Positions 1-8,035 of a DNA stretch of 64,000 bases are shown here, one piece after another. Positions within the stretch are counted from its first letter, which is position 1. The number at the start of each line of letters is the position of its first letter. The position numbers and the translations under genes are program-made. This DNA comes from Photobacterium frigidiphilum. GTDB taxonomy: Bacteria > Pseudomonadota > Gammaproteobacteria > Enterobacterales > Vibrionaceae. The stretch lies in the NCBI RefSeq assembly GCF_003025615.1, contig NZ_PYMJ01000027.1:29373-93372 (forward strand), given 5' to 3'. The notes beneath the pieces were generated by a model that worked only from the letters and a program-made list of their open reading frames with translations, had not been told where the DNA came from and did no database searches.

Positions 1-419
1 CGAGTGATCTGTCGGTCTGCTTGGCTAGGCTCTGCAATCCCTGATGGGTGGTTATGTGTAAATATCACAGCGGTCGCGTTATACGACAAAGCGCGCTTTA
101 CGACTTCGCGTGGGTAAACACTGGCGCTATTAACAGTGCCAGTAAATAGGATTTCAAACTTGCGGATCTGATGTTGATTGTCTAAAAATACACAACCAAA
201 GACTTCGCGTTCTATATCCTGAAGTAAAGCTGCCAATGCTTCTCTTGTCGCTTGAGGTGATTCGAGTGTCACACCAGGTTTCAACTTATCCGCCGCAATG
301 AGCCTTGCCATCTCCAAAATTTCATCGGGGGTGACAGGTTCAATGAGTTGATAGTATTCACCAGGGGCTTCTGCTACCTCATGAAGTTTACGGTATTGCG
401 GTTGGTAGATAGGGGGCAT
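1..419 (-). CDS. RadC-family JAB-domain protein, C-terminus outside window
   Basis: Reading leftward from the ATG at 419, the frame stays open to the window edge, giving about 139 residues. The end carries the JAB/MPN metal-binding motif HNHPSG followed by EPSQAD, as in RadC-like proteins of plasmids and genomic islands. The upstream part (VFGCVFLDNQ, GTVNSASVYPREVVK) is also typical. RadC proteins on mobile elements are predicted Zn-dependent hydrolases of unproven role, often in leading regions with anti-restriction genes. The ribosome site AAGGAG lies 5 nt before the ATG but is buried in a hairpin (separate entry). The gene is cut by the window edge, so its true length is unknown. Confidence 0.9.
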   Translation of the reverse strand, partial: MPPIYQPQYRKLHEVAEAPGEYYQLIEPVTPDEILEMARLIAADKLKPGVTLESPQATREALAALLQDIEREVFGCVFLDNQHQIRKFEILFTGTVNSASVYPREVVKRALSYNATAVIFTHNHPSGIAEPSQADRQIT

Positions 420-424
420 AACAA

Positions 425-474
425 CTCCTTAATACAACGTATAAGGAGCTCCACAAGGGAAACTCCCTTGTGGG
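425..474 (-). promoter_or_regulatory. Leader hairpins hiding the radC ribosome binding site
   Basis: In the minus-strand RNA the Shine-Dalgarno AAGGAG (425-430) can pair with CTCCTT (443-448), and TAA/TTA extends the stem to 7 bp around a 10-nt loop. A second hairpin, CCACAAGGGA paired with TCCCTTGTGG, lies directly upstream (about 451-473). The pairing is seen in the sequence. Translational control is inferred. Confidence 0.5.
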
Positions 475-601
475 TAGGTTAATGGTTTTTCACTTTTCAG
501 CACTAAACGCATTAATGATTTCGGCTCTCATATCGTTGTCTGTCATTGAATGACGTAACAGAACACGTCACCATCATGGCAAGAACCTGAGAAAGTCATG
601 G

Positions 602-1000
602 TTATAACTCCTCTTCTAGCATGATGGTCAGTGCCCCTTTACCATCACCCCCTGCATTGATCACTGCATATAGCGTGATAGTACGATGGATATAACGGTA
701 CGGGTCATCTGCCGTTGGCAATCTACATATTTGAAACGAAACACAGGTTTTATGTGGGTCTTTACGCGCCGCTCGAACCGCAGACGATAATATATGTCCA
801 GTTAGTTGGTCTCGACGAAGAGAAACAACGGCATTCGATACATCAATGGCCTGTTTCCACACAGTGCGAGTAATGGCGGTTGAGCCACAAAGAAAGCCAA
901 TTTTTCTAGCTTGTTCAGTCACATCAATTAACTGGTTATCAGAGATATCCAACGGACGTGTCAACGCACTAAAAGAAAGTGATGAGGTGGTTTTTTTCAT
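602..1000 (-). CDS. DUF6573-like small protein
   Basis: A 132-residue protein with no membrane segment. Its pattern (LIDVTEQARKIGF, TAITRTVW, a central helix, then a beta-rich end KGALTIMLEEEL) resembles the DUF6573 family found on plasmids and conjugative elements. That family has no known function. It sits behind a long hairpin-rich leader (1012-1224), and its own Shine-Dalgarno GGGAG lies in an 11-bp stem (1001-1032). It is oriented like the radC gene downstream and may be cotranscribed with it. The family assignment is from memory of the pattern. Confidence 0.75.
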   Translation of the reverse strand: MKKTTSSLSFSALTRPLDISDNQLIDVTEQARKIGFLCGSTAITRTVWKQAIDVSNAVVSLRRDQLTGHILSSAVRAARKDPHKTCVSFQICRLPTADDPYRYIHRTITLYAVINAGGDGKGALTIMLEEEL

Positions 1001-1032
1001 GGATTGCTCCCAATAGGAAAAGGGAACAATCC
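1001..1032 (-). promoter_or_regulatory. Hairpin covering the ribosome site of the 602-1000 gene
   Basis: GGATTGCTCCC at 1001-1011 and GGGAACAATCC at 1022-1032 form an 11-bp stem with one G-U pair and a 10-nt loop. The stem contains the GGGAG ribosome site and ends next to the start codon. The structure is seen directly. Its effect on translation is inferred. Confidence 0.55.
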
Positions 1033-1224
1033 TCCCAATGTAGGAAAATTAATTCCCTACGGGGTGGATAGTTAATACCTAACTCTGATGAGTCAGATGG
1101 GGTATAGACGTTCTTGAAGAACGGGGGGTATAAGACACTCCAATCAGCCTAAACTGAACGCGACACGTTTCATGGAGCCATTTAAGGCATAAACGCCGTG
1201 TGCTTCACACTGTAAGTCAGTGAG
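1012..1224 (-). ncRNA. Hairpin-array leader element, copy 1
   Basis: The 1128-1224 core is nearly identical to 37406-37502 and 44803-44897. To its left, on the side leading into the gene, lies a string of short hairpins: CGTTCTTGAAGAACG (about 1109-1123), CTGATGAGTCAG (about 1085-1096) and a GTAGG/CCTAC stem (about 1040-1060). Each is followed on the plus strand by a G-rich GGGGTATA-like motif. The same layout with different stem sequences occurs in the other copies. Candidates are a STAXI-type pseudoknot array or a single-stranded leading-region promoter. Neither was tested. Confidence 0.5.
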
Positions 1225-1290
1225 TAACTATAAAGAGCCTTTAGGTTAACGCTAAATAAAGAATACATCAATAAGTATTCTTTATTTTAG

Positions 1291-1303
1291 CTCACAGTGT
1301 GAG
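1291..1303. promoter_or_regulatory. parS: Candidate parS/operator palindrome, left copy
   Basis: CTCACAGTGTGAG is a perfect 13-bp palindrome. An identical copy with the same flanks (GCTCACAGTGTGAGTTT) lies at 3640-3652, so the pair brackets parA and parB. Palindromes placed this way around a partition cassette are usual centromere (ParB) sites. The assignment is inferred from position and repetition. Confidence 0.55.
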
Positions 1304-1365
1304 TTTCTTTAAAATCAATAGGTTAGATGTTTTGTGTTTTTAGTTTTAGAACTTCATCAAAAAAA

Positions 1366-1440
1366 CATTGCAAACCACTATGCAATGGTTGAGACTATTT
1401 GCAATATAAATACAAAACATAGTGTAATTTTCATTGCAAC
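1366..1440 (+). promoter_or_regulatory. parA promoter/operator region with TTGCAAT repeats
   Basis: CATTGCA (1366-1372) and TGCAATG (1381-1387) form an inverted repeat, and further TTGCAA motifs occur near 1400 and 1432. A TTGCAA -35 near 1400 with TGTAAT about 18 bp downstream would make a promoter ending just before the ATG at 1451. Large P1-type ParA proteins repress their own promoter, and this cluster is a reasonable operator. Inferred. Confidence 0.4.
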
Positions 1441-1450
1441 GGGGTGCCAC

Positions 1451-2650
1451 ATGAATTCTGAAGAAACCTTAGCGGTATTTGAAAGACTTGCTGAAGATTC
1501 TCAAAAATCTTTAAAAGTAGATAGGAATAAAATTACAGTTGGCGACGCACCTAATGGTAAGTATTTTCGAACATACAACCAGCGGGAAGCATGTGATGCA
1601 ACAGAACTTAATCATAGGCAAATGATTAAAACAATTGATGATCTTTCTATCGACTCTACTGATGGTCGTAAATTTTGCATTGATATCAATGATGTGGAAA
1701 AAATTAGAGAGCATTTGTTTGTTGATGAGAGATTGGTTCGCACCACTTTTAATAAAGCAATTATTGTTGCTATTAGTAATTTAAAAGGGGGGACAGGTAA
1801 AACAACCGTCACTACAACATTTAGTACCGGATTATGTACTGAAACACAAAAAAGATACCGAGTGTTGGTTATTGATTTAGATCCTCAAGGGACAGCTTCC
1901 ATGTACCTTAAGCCCAATATTTCAGATGATGATTTTACTGTAGGTGATCTTCTTATTGGGAACTATGCGTTAGATGAAGGTGAAACGTTTGAGGAACTTG
2001 CGAAAGCAACATGTTATCCAACTAATACTCCTGACTTACATGTCATGCCAATCAGACCAAGTGATCGAAATTACGAAGTTGTTTCAAAGAAAAAGCAGAA
2101 TAATGAAGAAGAAAAAGGAAGAGAATTCATTGTTTATGAAGACTTAAAGAAGATTATTGATGCAGTATCAGATGATTTTGACGTCATCATGTTAGATACA
2201 CCTCCTAATTTTGGCGCATTAACAATTTCTGCACACTATGTGGCTAATAGTCTCATTGTTCCAGTTCTTCCATCTCAAAATGATCGTGACTCTACAAGTA
2301 AATATTTTGATTTTTTAACAGAGGCATACAAAGTAATACAGTTATTGGGTCATAAAGGATATGACTCTGTCAATGTATTACCTACTGCTGTCGATATCCA
2401 TTCAAACGCACAGACGAGTATTGCCAGCAAGGTACGTATTGCTAGCTCAAACAATTGTTTTAGCGTTGATTTTCTTGAATCAGAAGCAATAAAAAATTGT
2501 GCTGAAAAGCAAAATACAATCTTTGATCAAAGTGCATCAGAATATGATGCAACCAGGTCATCTCTTAAAAGTATCCAGAATTCAACCAGAACTTTAATTT
2601 TTGCATTAGAAGCACAAATTCAGCAGATTTGGAGAGAGGAGTTAAAATAA
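1451..2650 (+). CDS. parA: ParA partition ATPase, P1-type with N-terminal operator-binding region
   Basis: A 399-residue protein if started at the ATG at 1451. The frame is open upstream to 1334, but the likely promoter lies inside that stretch. A roughly 110-residue N-terminal domain with an HTH-like part (YNQREACDATELNHRQM) precedes the Walker-type ATPase domain. The deviant Walker A is KGGTGKTT, with VIDLDPQGTAS and MLDTPPNFG following. Large ParA proteins of this type move plasmid copies apart and repress parAB. Its TAA overlaps the parB ATG (TAATG), indicating coupled translation. Confidence 0.93.
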   Translation: MNSEETLAVFERLAEDSQKSLKVDRNKITVGDAPNGKYFRTYNQREACDATELNHRQMIKTIDDLSIDSTDGRKFCIDINDVEKIREHLFVDERLVRTTFNKAIIVAISNLKGGTGKTTVTTTFSTGLCTETQKRYRVLVIDLDPQGTASMYLKPNISDDDFTVGDLLIGNYALDEGETFEELAKATCYPTNTPDLHVMPIRPSDRNYEVVSKKKQNNEEEKGREFIVYEDLKKIIDAVSDDFDVIMLDTPPNFGALTISAHYVANSLIVPVLPSQNDRDSTSKYFDFLTEAYKVIQLLGHKGYDSVNVLPTAVDIHSNAQTSIASKVRIASSNNCFSVDFLESEAIKNCAEKQNTIFDQSASEYDATRSSLKSIQNSTRTLIFALEAQIQQIWREELK

Positions 2651-3636
2651 TGGCTAAACGACCAGATCGCTCATTAAAGACAATTGTTGAAGGTGTATCT
2701 ACATCAAAAATTGACGAAGCTAACCGTTTACATAACATTCGTCAAAAAAAACTCGAAAGTAAATCACCATTTATTGAATTACCACTTGGAACAAGAACTG
2801 TTTCATACGAGCTTGTTACCATTCCTTATAATGATATAGAAAAATCAACTCTTATCTTAGAAAGTAATGCCCGCGAACAGGCATTTTTAAATAAAGAAAC
2901 TTTATCTGATATATTGGAAACAATGCAAACTGATGGTCAGCAGTTTCCAGCCATTGGTCAGCGCGTTAACAATAACGTTATTGTTATTGATGGCTCAAGA
3001 CGAAGAGCATCCTGCTTAATTGCAAAGAAAGATTTTCTGATTTATGTCACAGATGATGATATTTCAGATGAAGAAGCTAATTTTCAAAGCACTGTTGGTA
3101 ATGCCCATAAGCAAATTTCAATTTATGAACATGGTATGCAATGGATAAAGATGTTAGATGCGGGGGTTTGTAAAGATCCTAAAGAATTAGCAATCTATTT
3201 AAGAAAAAGTGATTCAATTGTTTATGATGCTATCAATGCACTTGATATTTCGAAAGAACTTCTACTTAGTTTTCCGGCGGCATCCGAGTTAGGACGACCG
3301 GCATTTAATAAATTAAGAAAAGCACTGAACGAGAATCAAAATATCGACCTAGATGACATCATCATTCATGCTAACGAACATCATGAGGTTCTGCATGAAA
3401 ATGTAGCCATCACTTTAAGAGATAAAAATAAAAAACATTTAGACTATGTGATTAAACTGATTAATAGTTATAAAGAGATAAAAAAGTCACCTAAAGCAAA
3501 AATAATTAAAGGTATCAATCAATCAAGTGCAAGAGTAATAATAACACCCAAAGGTTATAATATAATTTTAGAGAAACTGTCTGAACAACAGAAAAAAGAA
3601 CTTGATAATATGCTAAAAACGTTTTTAAATACGTAA
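2650..3636 (+). CDS. parB: ParB partition DNA-binding protein
   Basis: A 328-residue protein starting at MAKRPDRS, with a strong ribosome site (GGAGAGGAG) inside the parA end. The N-terminal half holds the ParB/Srx nucleotide-binding region, including IDGSRRRASCL. The middle has the predicted HTH region (KDPKELAIYLRKSDSIVYDAIN), and the end is a charged helical tail. It should bind the palindromes at 1291 and 3640 and stimulate ParA. A CTP-switch role is known for the family but was not shown here. Confidence 0.92.
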   Translation: MAKRPDRSLKTIVEGVSTSKIDEANRLHNIRQKKLESKSPFIELPLGTRTVSYELVTIPYNDIEKSTLILESNAREQAFLNKETLSDILETMQTDGQQFPAIGQRVNNNVIVIDGSRRRASCLIAKKDFLIYVTDDDISDEEANFQSTVGNAHKQISIYEHGMQWIKMLDAGVCKDPKELAIYLRKSDSIVYDAINALDISKELLLSFPAASELGRPAFNKLRKALNENQNIDLDDIIIHANEHHEVLHENVAITLRDKNKKHLDYVIKLINSYKEIKKSPKAKIIKGINQSSARVIITPKGYNIILEKLSEQQKKELDNMLKTFLNT

Positions 3637-3639
3637 CAG

Positions 3640-3652
3640 CTCACAGTGTGAG
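3640..3652. promoter_or_regulatory. parS: Candidate parS palindrome, right copy
   Basis: Same 13-bp palindrome as at 1291-1303, four bases after the parB stop. The adjoining GTTT is also shared. It is placed like P1/P7 parS, downstream of parB. Confidence 0.55.
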
Positions 3653-3711
3653 TTTGTTGTTTTTCAACACCTTATGTGAATTTACTATTGTTTCCACACT
3701 TTGTCTCAATG

Positions 3712-3736
3712 AGAGAGTAATCTCATTTTACTCTCT
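3712..3736 (+). terminator. Hairpin after parAB
   Basis: AGAGAGTAA and TTACTCTCT form a 9-bp stem around a 7-nt loop. The downstream stretch is A/T-rich but not a clean T-run, so termination is possible rather than certain. Confidence 0.35.
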
Positions 3737-3778
3737 AAATTTATCATAGAATGACTATAATGGTTAAAGGAGTAAATT

Positions 3779-3976
3779 ATGATTACATTTCTAAAAAAAT
3801 GGCATACGGCCTTTACTGAAGATAAAATGCAAAAAAACAAACTAGAGAACATGAAAAAAGGCGAACCAGATCATATTAGAAATTTTGCAGTTAGTGTCTT
3901 AAATGGTCAAAAAAAAGCTGCTGAGATGCATGAAGATATACATCAAAGCAGTCATCGTTATGGTCATTTTGATTAA
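3779..3976 (+). CDS. Small charged hypothetical protein
   Basis: A 65-residue basic, helical protein with a good ribosome site (AAAGGAGTAAATT) before the ATG. No signal peptide, membrane segment or known motif was recognised. It lies after parB and converges on the end of the transfer operon, with stop codons only a base apart. The ribosome site makes it probably real, but its function is unknown. Confidence 0.6.
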   Translation: MITFLKKWHTAFTEDKMQKNKLENMKKGEPDHIRNFAVSVLNGQKKAAEMHEDIHQSSHRYGHFD

Positions 3977-3977
3977 G

Positions 3978-5570
3978 TTACTTAATTTTAGTCATTATAT
4001 TATTAGTGCTTTTTTCTACCGAAGTTTTAAGTGTATTTAACCCTTCATTAAAGCTACTCGACAGGCTGGTCAACTGGTAACCCGCAAATCCGAGCATTGC
4101 TAACCAAATACCAGGCACTAAAATATACATAATGACCAGCACTACGCGGATGATTTCAGAATCCAACAGATTCATGGCTCCAGTGATCGGGTTGATATTG
4201 TCATGACCACTATACATCGCAGTCAGCAGCTTACTTTCAAGCGAACGACACCATTCCCACCAAAAGGTAAAATACACAAGCCCGAAATAGGCGACACTCA
4301 TCGTGCCCAATACGCGCCATTGGTACATCCCTAATAATAAGATAATCGGATTGGCCATGATCATCATGCTCAGCATCAATGCCTGAAACATTGGCAATGC
4401 TTCTCGCAATATGAAAAAGGCAGGCTCCATGAATGCACGACCGATTTCAAGCCCCACACCGCCTACGGCACTGCCCCAGATTTCAGCCATAAAACGATCC
4501 CCTGTTTTATCAAGGACTGCCCCATAGCCCCGAGTAATACGACCGCTGGCTTGTATATTGCCAATACTGAGTGCCCGCTGAATCAGCATATTTTCACGCT
4601 CTTCGGCTGTTTTCTTTCCACCCCATAAATTATCAAACCACCCTTGCGGCTGCATGACATCGTGATAAATACCCGGGGAGTTTTTTTTGATTTCTGTTGC
4701 TAAGCGTCCTCTTAGGCCGTAACGGGATTGACTCCACCATTCATCACACATCGGATAAGCATTGGTATCAACCTGTTTATCTCGCCAACGGTCGGCTAAT
4801 GCTTCATTCACCCCCTTATCCCGGCTGGCCTTGTAAGGGACGGTAGGAACCGGATCGCTCACCTGAATACCGCTATAGACCGTATTGGTTGCATTCGGGT
4901 TTGAGGATAAAAAGTAGGTATCACCTAACCACTGAGCATGATTGAAATCGGCATCACGGACGGCAGATGTTTGATAAGTGTTATACACCATGGCACTTCG
5001 CGCCTGAGCAAAGCACTGGTGATAGAACTGCTGGGTTTCCTGCTGCAAAGCAGGGGATTGAATACTGACTTCACTCATTTTTAAATTGGAGCGCGTAATG
5101 TCATACGAACACGGTATCGCACTGACGGACGCATTTGTAATGCCAACTGAAAGGCTGTGTATCAGCTTCCACCAAGCAGGCACCAATGCCTTTTCACCAC
5201 CAAGGGATTCAAAAGCGCTATCCCAACTGCTGTCTGTATCATTCCCTGGTTTGGTGACTAATACTCCACATTGCTGGCTTCGCACATCGTTATACGTCAA
5301 CGTTTTTAAATTCAAAAACTGGTTCGGCGCCATGGCAAATAAATAAACAGAAAAGGAGAGTAACAAGCCAACCCCGCTGCGATTCAATGACAATAACCCT
5401 TTGTTGCCTTCATCTTCACCTTCTTCCATTGCCCCAAACATCGATTGCACAATGATGAGTATCATGGGAACGACCAAAATATTGGCCGACGATAACAAGT
5501 AATAAATTTTGTTGGATATCACCCAGGCTTGTAGCGTGAGAAACAACGTAAAATAATCGTTAACTACCAT
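3978..5570 (-). CDS. TraG-like mating-pair membrane protein
   Basis: A 530-residue integral membrane protein starting at MVVNDYF behind GGAGGGATTATT. The frame extends 11 codons further, but this start matches the ribosome site. The N-terminal part matches TraG_N proteins: VVNDYFTLFLTLQAWVIS, then membrane segments. A periplasmic loop of about 300 residues carries scattered cysteines. C-terminal membrane helices follow (ALMLSMMIMANPIILLLG, VVLVIMYILVPGIWLAML). TraG-type proteins stabilise mating pairs and may act in entry exclusion. It is the last gene of the operon beginning near 15965. Confidence 0.85.
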   Translation of the reverse strand: MVVNDYFTLFLTLQAWVISNKIYYLLSSANILVVPMILIIVQSMFGAMEEGEDEGNKGLLSLNRSGVGLLLSFSVYLFAMAPNQFLNLKTLTYNDVRSQQCGVLVTKPGNDTDSSWDSAFESLGGEKALVPAWWKLIHSLSVGITNASVSAIPCSYDITRSNLKMSEVSIQSPALQQETQQFYHQCFAQARSAMVYNTYQTSAVRDADFNHAQWLGDTYFLSSNPNATNTVYSGIQVSDPVPTVPYKASRDKGVNEALADRWRDKQVDTNAYPMCDEWWSQSRYGLRGRLATEIKKNSPGIYHDVMQPQGWFDNLWGGKKTAEERENMLIQRALSIGNIQASGRITRGYGAVLDKTGDRFMAEIWGSAVGGVGLEIGRAFMEPAFFILREALPMFQALMLSMMIMANPIILLLGMYQWRVLGTMSVAYFGLVYFTFWWEWCRSLESKLLTAMYSGHDNINPITGAMNLLDSEIIRVVLVIMYILVPGIWLAMLGFAGYQLTSLSSSFNEGLNTLKTSVEKSTNNIMTKIK

Positions 5571-5854
5571 AATAATCCCTCCACAGCCTGACGGTGTAAC
5601 CAATACACATGAATCTCACTGAGTAATGCAATGCACAGTACCCAAAGACGGTGTTTAGGCTGTGTTTGACAATAAACATAACCGACAACCACTAGGCGTA
5701 ACCCGACCATATACCAGGTGTACGGAAGCGGGGTCATGGCCTCATTGGGGACGAAATACGCGATCATGCCGACAGAGGCGATAAGCATTATCCCAAGACC
5801 AACAGTAAGGGTGATTTTCCCTACTTTGATTAATAACGGTTTAACAACCATCAT
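5564..5854 (-). CDS. Small inner-membrane protein of the transfer operon
   Basis: A 96-residue protein with two or three hydrophobic helices (ITLTVGLGIMLIASVGMIAYF, WYMVGLRLVVVGYVYC, LWVLCIALLSEI). It lies between the TraH-like and TraG-like genes and overlaps the TraG start by 7 nt. Genomic-island transfer systems often carry a small membrane protein here. No family was recognised with certainty. Confidence 0.75.
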   Translation of the reverse strand: MMVVKPLLIKVGKITLTVGLGIMLIASVGMIAYFVPNEAMTPLPYTWYMVGLRLVVVGYVYCQTQPKHRLWVLCIALLSEIHVYWLHRQAVEGLLW

Positions 5855-5862
5855 GGTGCTCC

Positions 5863-7098
5863 TTATTCAAATTTACCGGCTTCATAGGATGAAGGGATCG
5901 GAGGTGTATCCGGCTTCGGTTGCGCGTTTCTGTATTGCTGTCTGAGTAAGATTTCTTCGGATGCATTACCGGCAATGGATTGACGTGTTTCTGCCTCAAA
6001 GCGCAGTAACGAAATTTCATTTTCCAATTCCTTCACACTTTTCTTGATATCTTCCTGAGCCAATGCGTTTTGAGAGATATAGGTTTCATTTTTACCTGTT
6101 AATAAAACGCGTCGTGCTTGCAAGGCTTTATCGACAGTTTGGGCAAGCGCCACCTCGGACACTAACCGTTGGGTTAATCCACGTCGTAAAGGGTCACTTT
6201 TCAAGGCATTGATGAGTGAAGGGGGAAAGGTGGATGATACATTGTCGCCTGATAAGGCATTATCAACGTCGAGCTGTAACAGGGCGGCGGTTTTAGAGAC
6301 CTCTGCATTGAGCCCGATACCAGGCTGGGCACCTGATTGAGATTTATCGGTGCCGGTCTGATTGATCTTGTCACCCATCACTCCCGTTAACCAATCTGCC
6401 ATGGCATCCTCATCTTTCCAGTATCGATACAATCCTTCGTTATCAGCCTGAGAAACGCCCTCCGTTAACATGCCAAACCCTGCTTTCGCGGTATCATGGG
6501 TCACACGGATAGGGGGCTGATTTTTTCCACCCGCATAATGACCGTTTGTCCACACAATGCCGTTGTTGCCCATGGATTTTTCAGCGGTGATTTGTGCCTG
6601 GACGGCATCACCCCGTTTAACGGCTTGCGTCCAAGTTTGTCCTTGGCTCAGTTGTGTCCATGCATTGGTCGGTGACATGTCCCCCAATGTTTTTGTCATG
6701 GCCTCACACGATGTTTTTGCATCATCAAAATCAAACTTTCCCTGCAGTACACCATTGGTCAATAAATCATATAACCCCGGATCTTCTTTTTGCAGGTAAT
6801 AACCCGGTAACGACATTACGGCAGAGGTGGCACTGGTTAATACATTGCCCATCATGTCCTGAAATCCGTCCGTTACCCCGTTAAGTTGGTTTTGTACGGT
6901 CAGTTGCGGGTCAAGTTGACCGCATTGCAAATCAAGATCCCAATTCACCCCCAATGTTTTGCGGTTAATATGCTCTGTTCGTGCTGGTGCTGAAATAACA
7001 GGCCCTCCGCCAATGGTGTAATACAACACATCATTAGCCGCCCAAGCGGGCAGGCTCAAGATATTGATCAGCAGCAGGCTACGCATTTTTATTTTCAT
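5863..7098 (-). CDS. TraH-like conjugative element protein, TIGR03755/PFL_4711 family
   Basis: A 411-residue secreted protein starting at MKIKMRSLLL behind TTTTGGAGAATAACG. A longer frame to 7179 would overlap the previous gene and lose the signal peptide. The signal peptide ends near LPAWA. The mature start (NDVLYYTIGGGPVISAPA) and the region DLQCGQLDPQLTVQNQLNG match the PFL_4711 family, the GI-type counterpart of TraH. It should be a periplasmic assembly protein of the conjugation apparatus. Confidence 0.88.
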   Translation of the reverse strand: MKIKMRSLLLINILSLPAWAANDVLYYTIGGGPVISAPARTEHINRKTLGVNWDLDLQCGQLDPQLTVQNQLNGVTDGFQDMMGNVLTSATSAVMSLPGYYLQKEDPGLYDLLTNGVLQGKFDFDDAKTSCEAMTKTLGDMSPTNAWTQLSQGQTWTQAVKRGDAVQAQITAEKSMGNNGIVWTNGHYAGGKNQPPIRVTHDTAKAGFGMLTEGVSQADNEGLYRYWKDEDAMADWLTGVMGDKINQTGTDKSQSGAQPGIGLNAEVSKTAALLQLDVDNALSGDNVSSTFPPSLINALKSDPLRRGLTQRLVSEVALAQTVDKALQARRVLLTGKNETYISQNALAQEDIKKSVKELENEISLLRFEAETRQSIAGNASEEILLRQQYRNAQPKPDTPPIPSSYEAGKFE

Positions 7099-7102
7099 CA
7101 CG

Positions 7103-8035
7103 TTATTCTCCAAAATCCGCAATAAGCATGGCGCCTTCACGTTGGCACCCTCTATAGGTCCGCCAGACCGCCCATACATACTCGCCGTTATCGCTTATTC
7201 GTTTGGCATAAGGATCATAAGGGAGAACGCTATCATCGATATCCGGCCAAACGCTTGCCGTGGTCTGGGCTATCGGAAAGAGCATTTGCCATGCTGTATC
7301 ATCATTGTTCAGACTGAGTGAGGCGGGCGGCCAGTAACCCGGTTTGGATTGCGCGACTAATGGCTGATAAACACGACTTTCACCTTGACGAGTGACAATG
7401 TGTACGGCTTTGAACGCACTCAGTGCGGCGGACTTATAGGGGTGTGGCTGCACTGAAAATCCGCCTCTGGGGTAAATATCGCCAAAGGTGCCCAGGCGAT
7501 TGCCTAATGGATCCCAACTGTTGATATTGACGACATCGGGCAGGTTGTAACGCCACCCGAGAGGGTCAAGACTGGATAGGTAATAGGGCATCATGGGCTC
7601 ACTCGGTCCTTCCAAGACATAACCGAAGCCCGATAACAGCTTGAAAAATGTCCCTTCGGCGGGATGGCCTATGATATCGACGTTTTGAAATGTCACGGAA
7701 GTATGATCAAGGAGCTGAGGACTACGGTCATGACTCCTCCCTCCGCCTTTGGAATAGCGGTTTGTCGGTGACATCCATTGCGTTGCCTGCCAAGGGGCTT
7801 CCCCTGTTTTCAGATAGCTCATTGCGACTAAATCAGGCAATCGATGTTTGACTTTTATTGAGGTGTTCGTCTCACAACCGGCAGGCGTACACGTCATCCA
7901 AAGACAACTGCCAATCACTTTATAATCGATACATTCCGGGCATAAGCTACGGCTTATCACCTCTCCCGTGGTGATCTTGGCACTGACTGACAATGAGCAG
8001 AAGATCAATAAGGCTGGGGCGAGACGGGCTACCAT
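7103..8035 (-). CDS. TraU-like conjugative element protein, TIGR03756/PFL_4710 family
   Basis: A 310-residue exported protein with signal peptide (LAPALLIFCSLSVSA). A cysteine-rich segment follows (SLCPECIDYKVIGSCLWMTC, then TPAGCE) and is diagnostic for TraU-type proteins of this island family. The paired cysteines probably form disulfides in the periplasm. It overlaps the VirB4-like gene by 7 nt and ends 4 nt before the TraH-like start. Confidence 0.9.
   Translation of the reverse strand: MVARLAPALLIFCSLSVSAKITTGEVISRSLCPECIDYKVIGSCLWMTCTPAGCETNTSIKVKHRLPDLVAMSYLKTGEAPWQATQWMSPTNRYSKGGGRSHDRSPQLLDHTSVTFQNVDIIGHPAEGTFFKLLSGFGYVLEGPSEPMMPYYLSSLDPLGWRYNLPDVVNINSWDPLGNRLGTFGDIYPRGGFSVQPHPYKSAALSAFKAVHIVTRQGESRVYQPLVAQSKPGYWPPASLSLNNDDTAWQMLFPIAQTTASVWPDIDDSVLPYDPYAKRISDNGEYVWAVWRTYRGCQREGAMLIADFGE

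Noticed and set aside
1334..1450. Longer parA start at GTG 1334
   Set aside because: The stretch contains TTGCAAT repeats and a likely promoter, and has no ribosome site. The ATG at 1451 fits the family start.
5086..5346. Plus-strand frames within the transfer operon
   Set aside because: They are shadows of well-supported minus-strand genes and lack ribosome sites.
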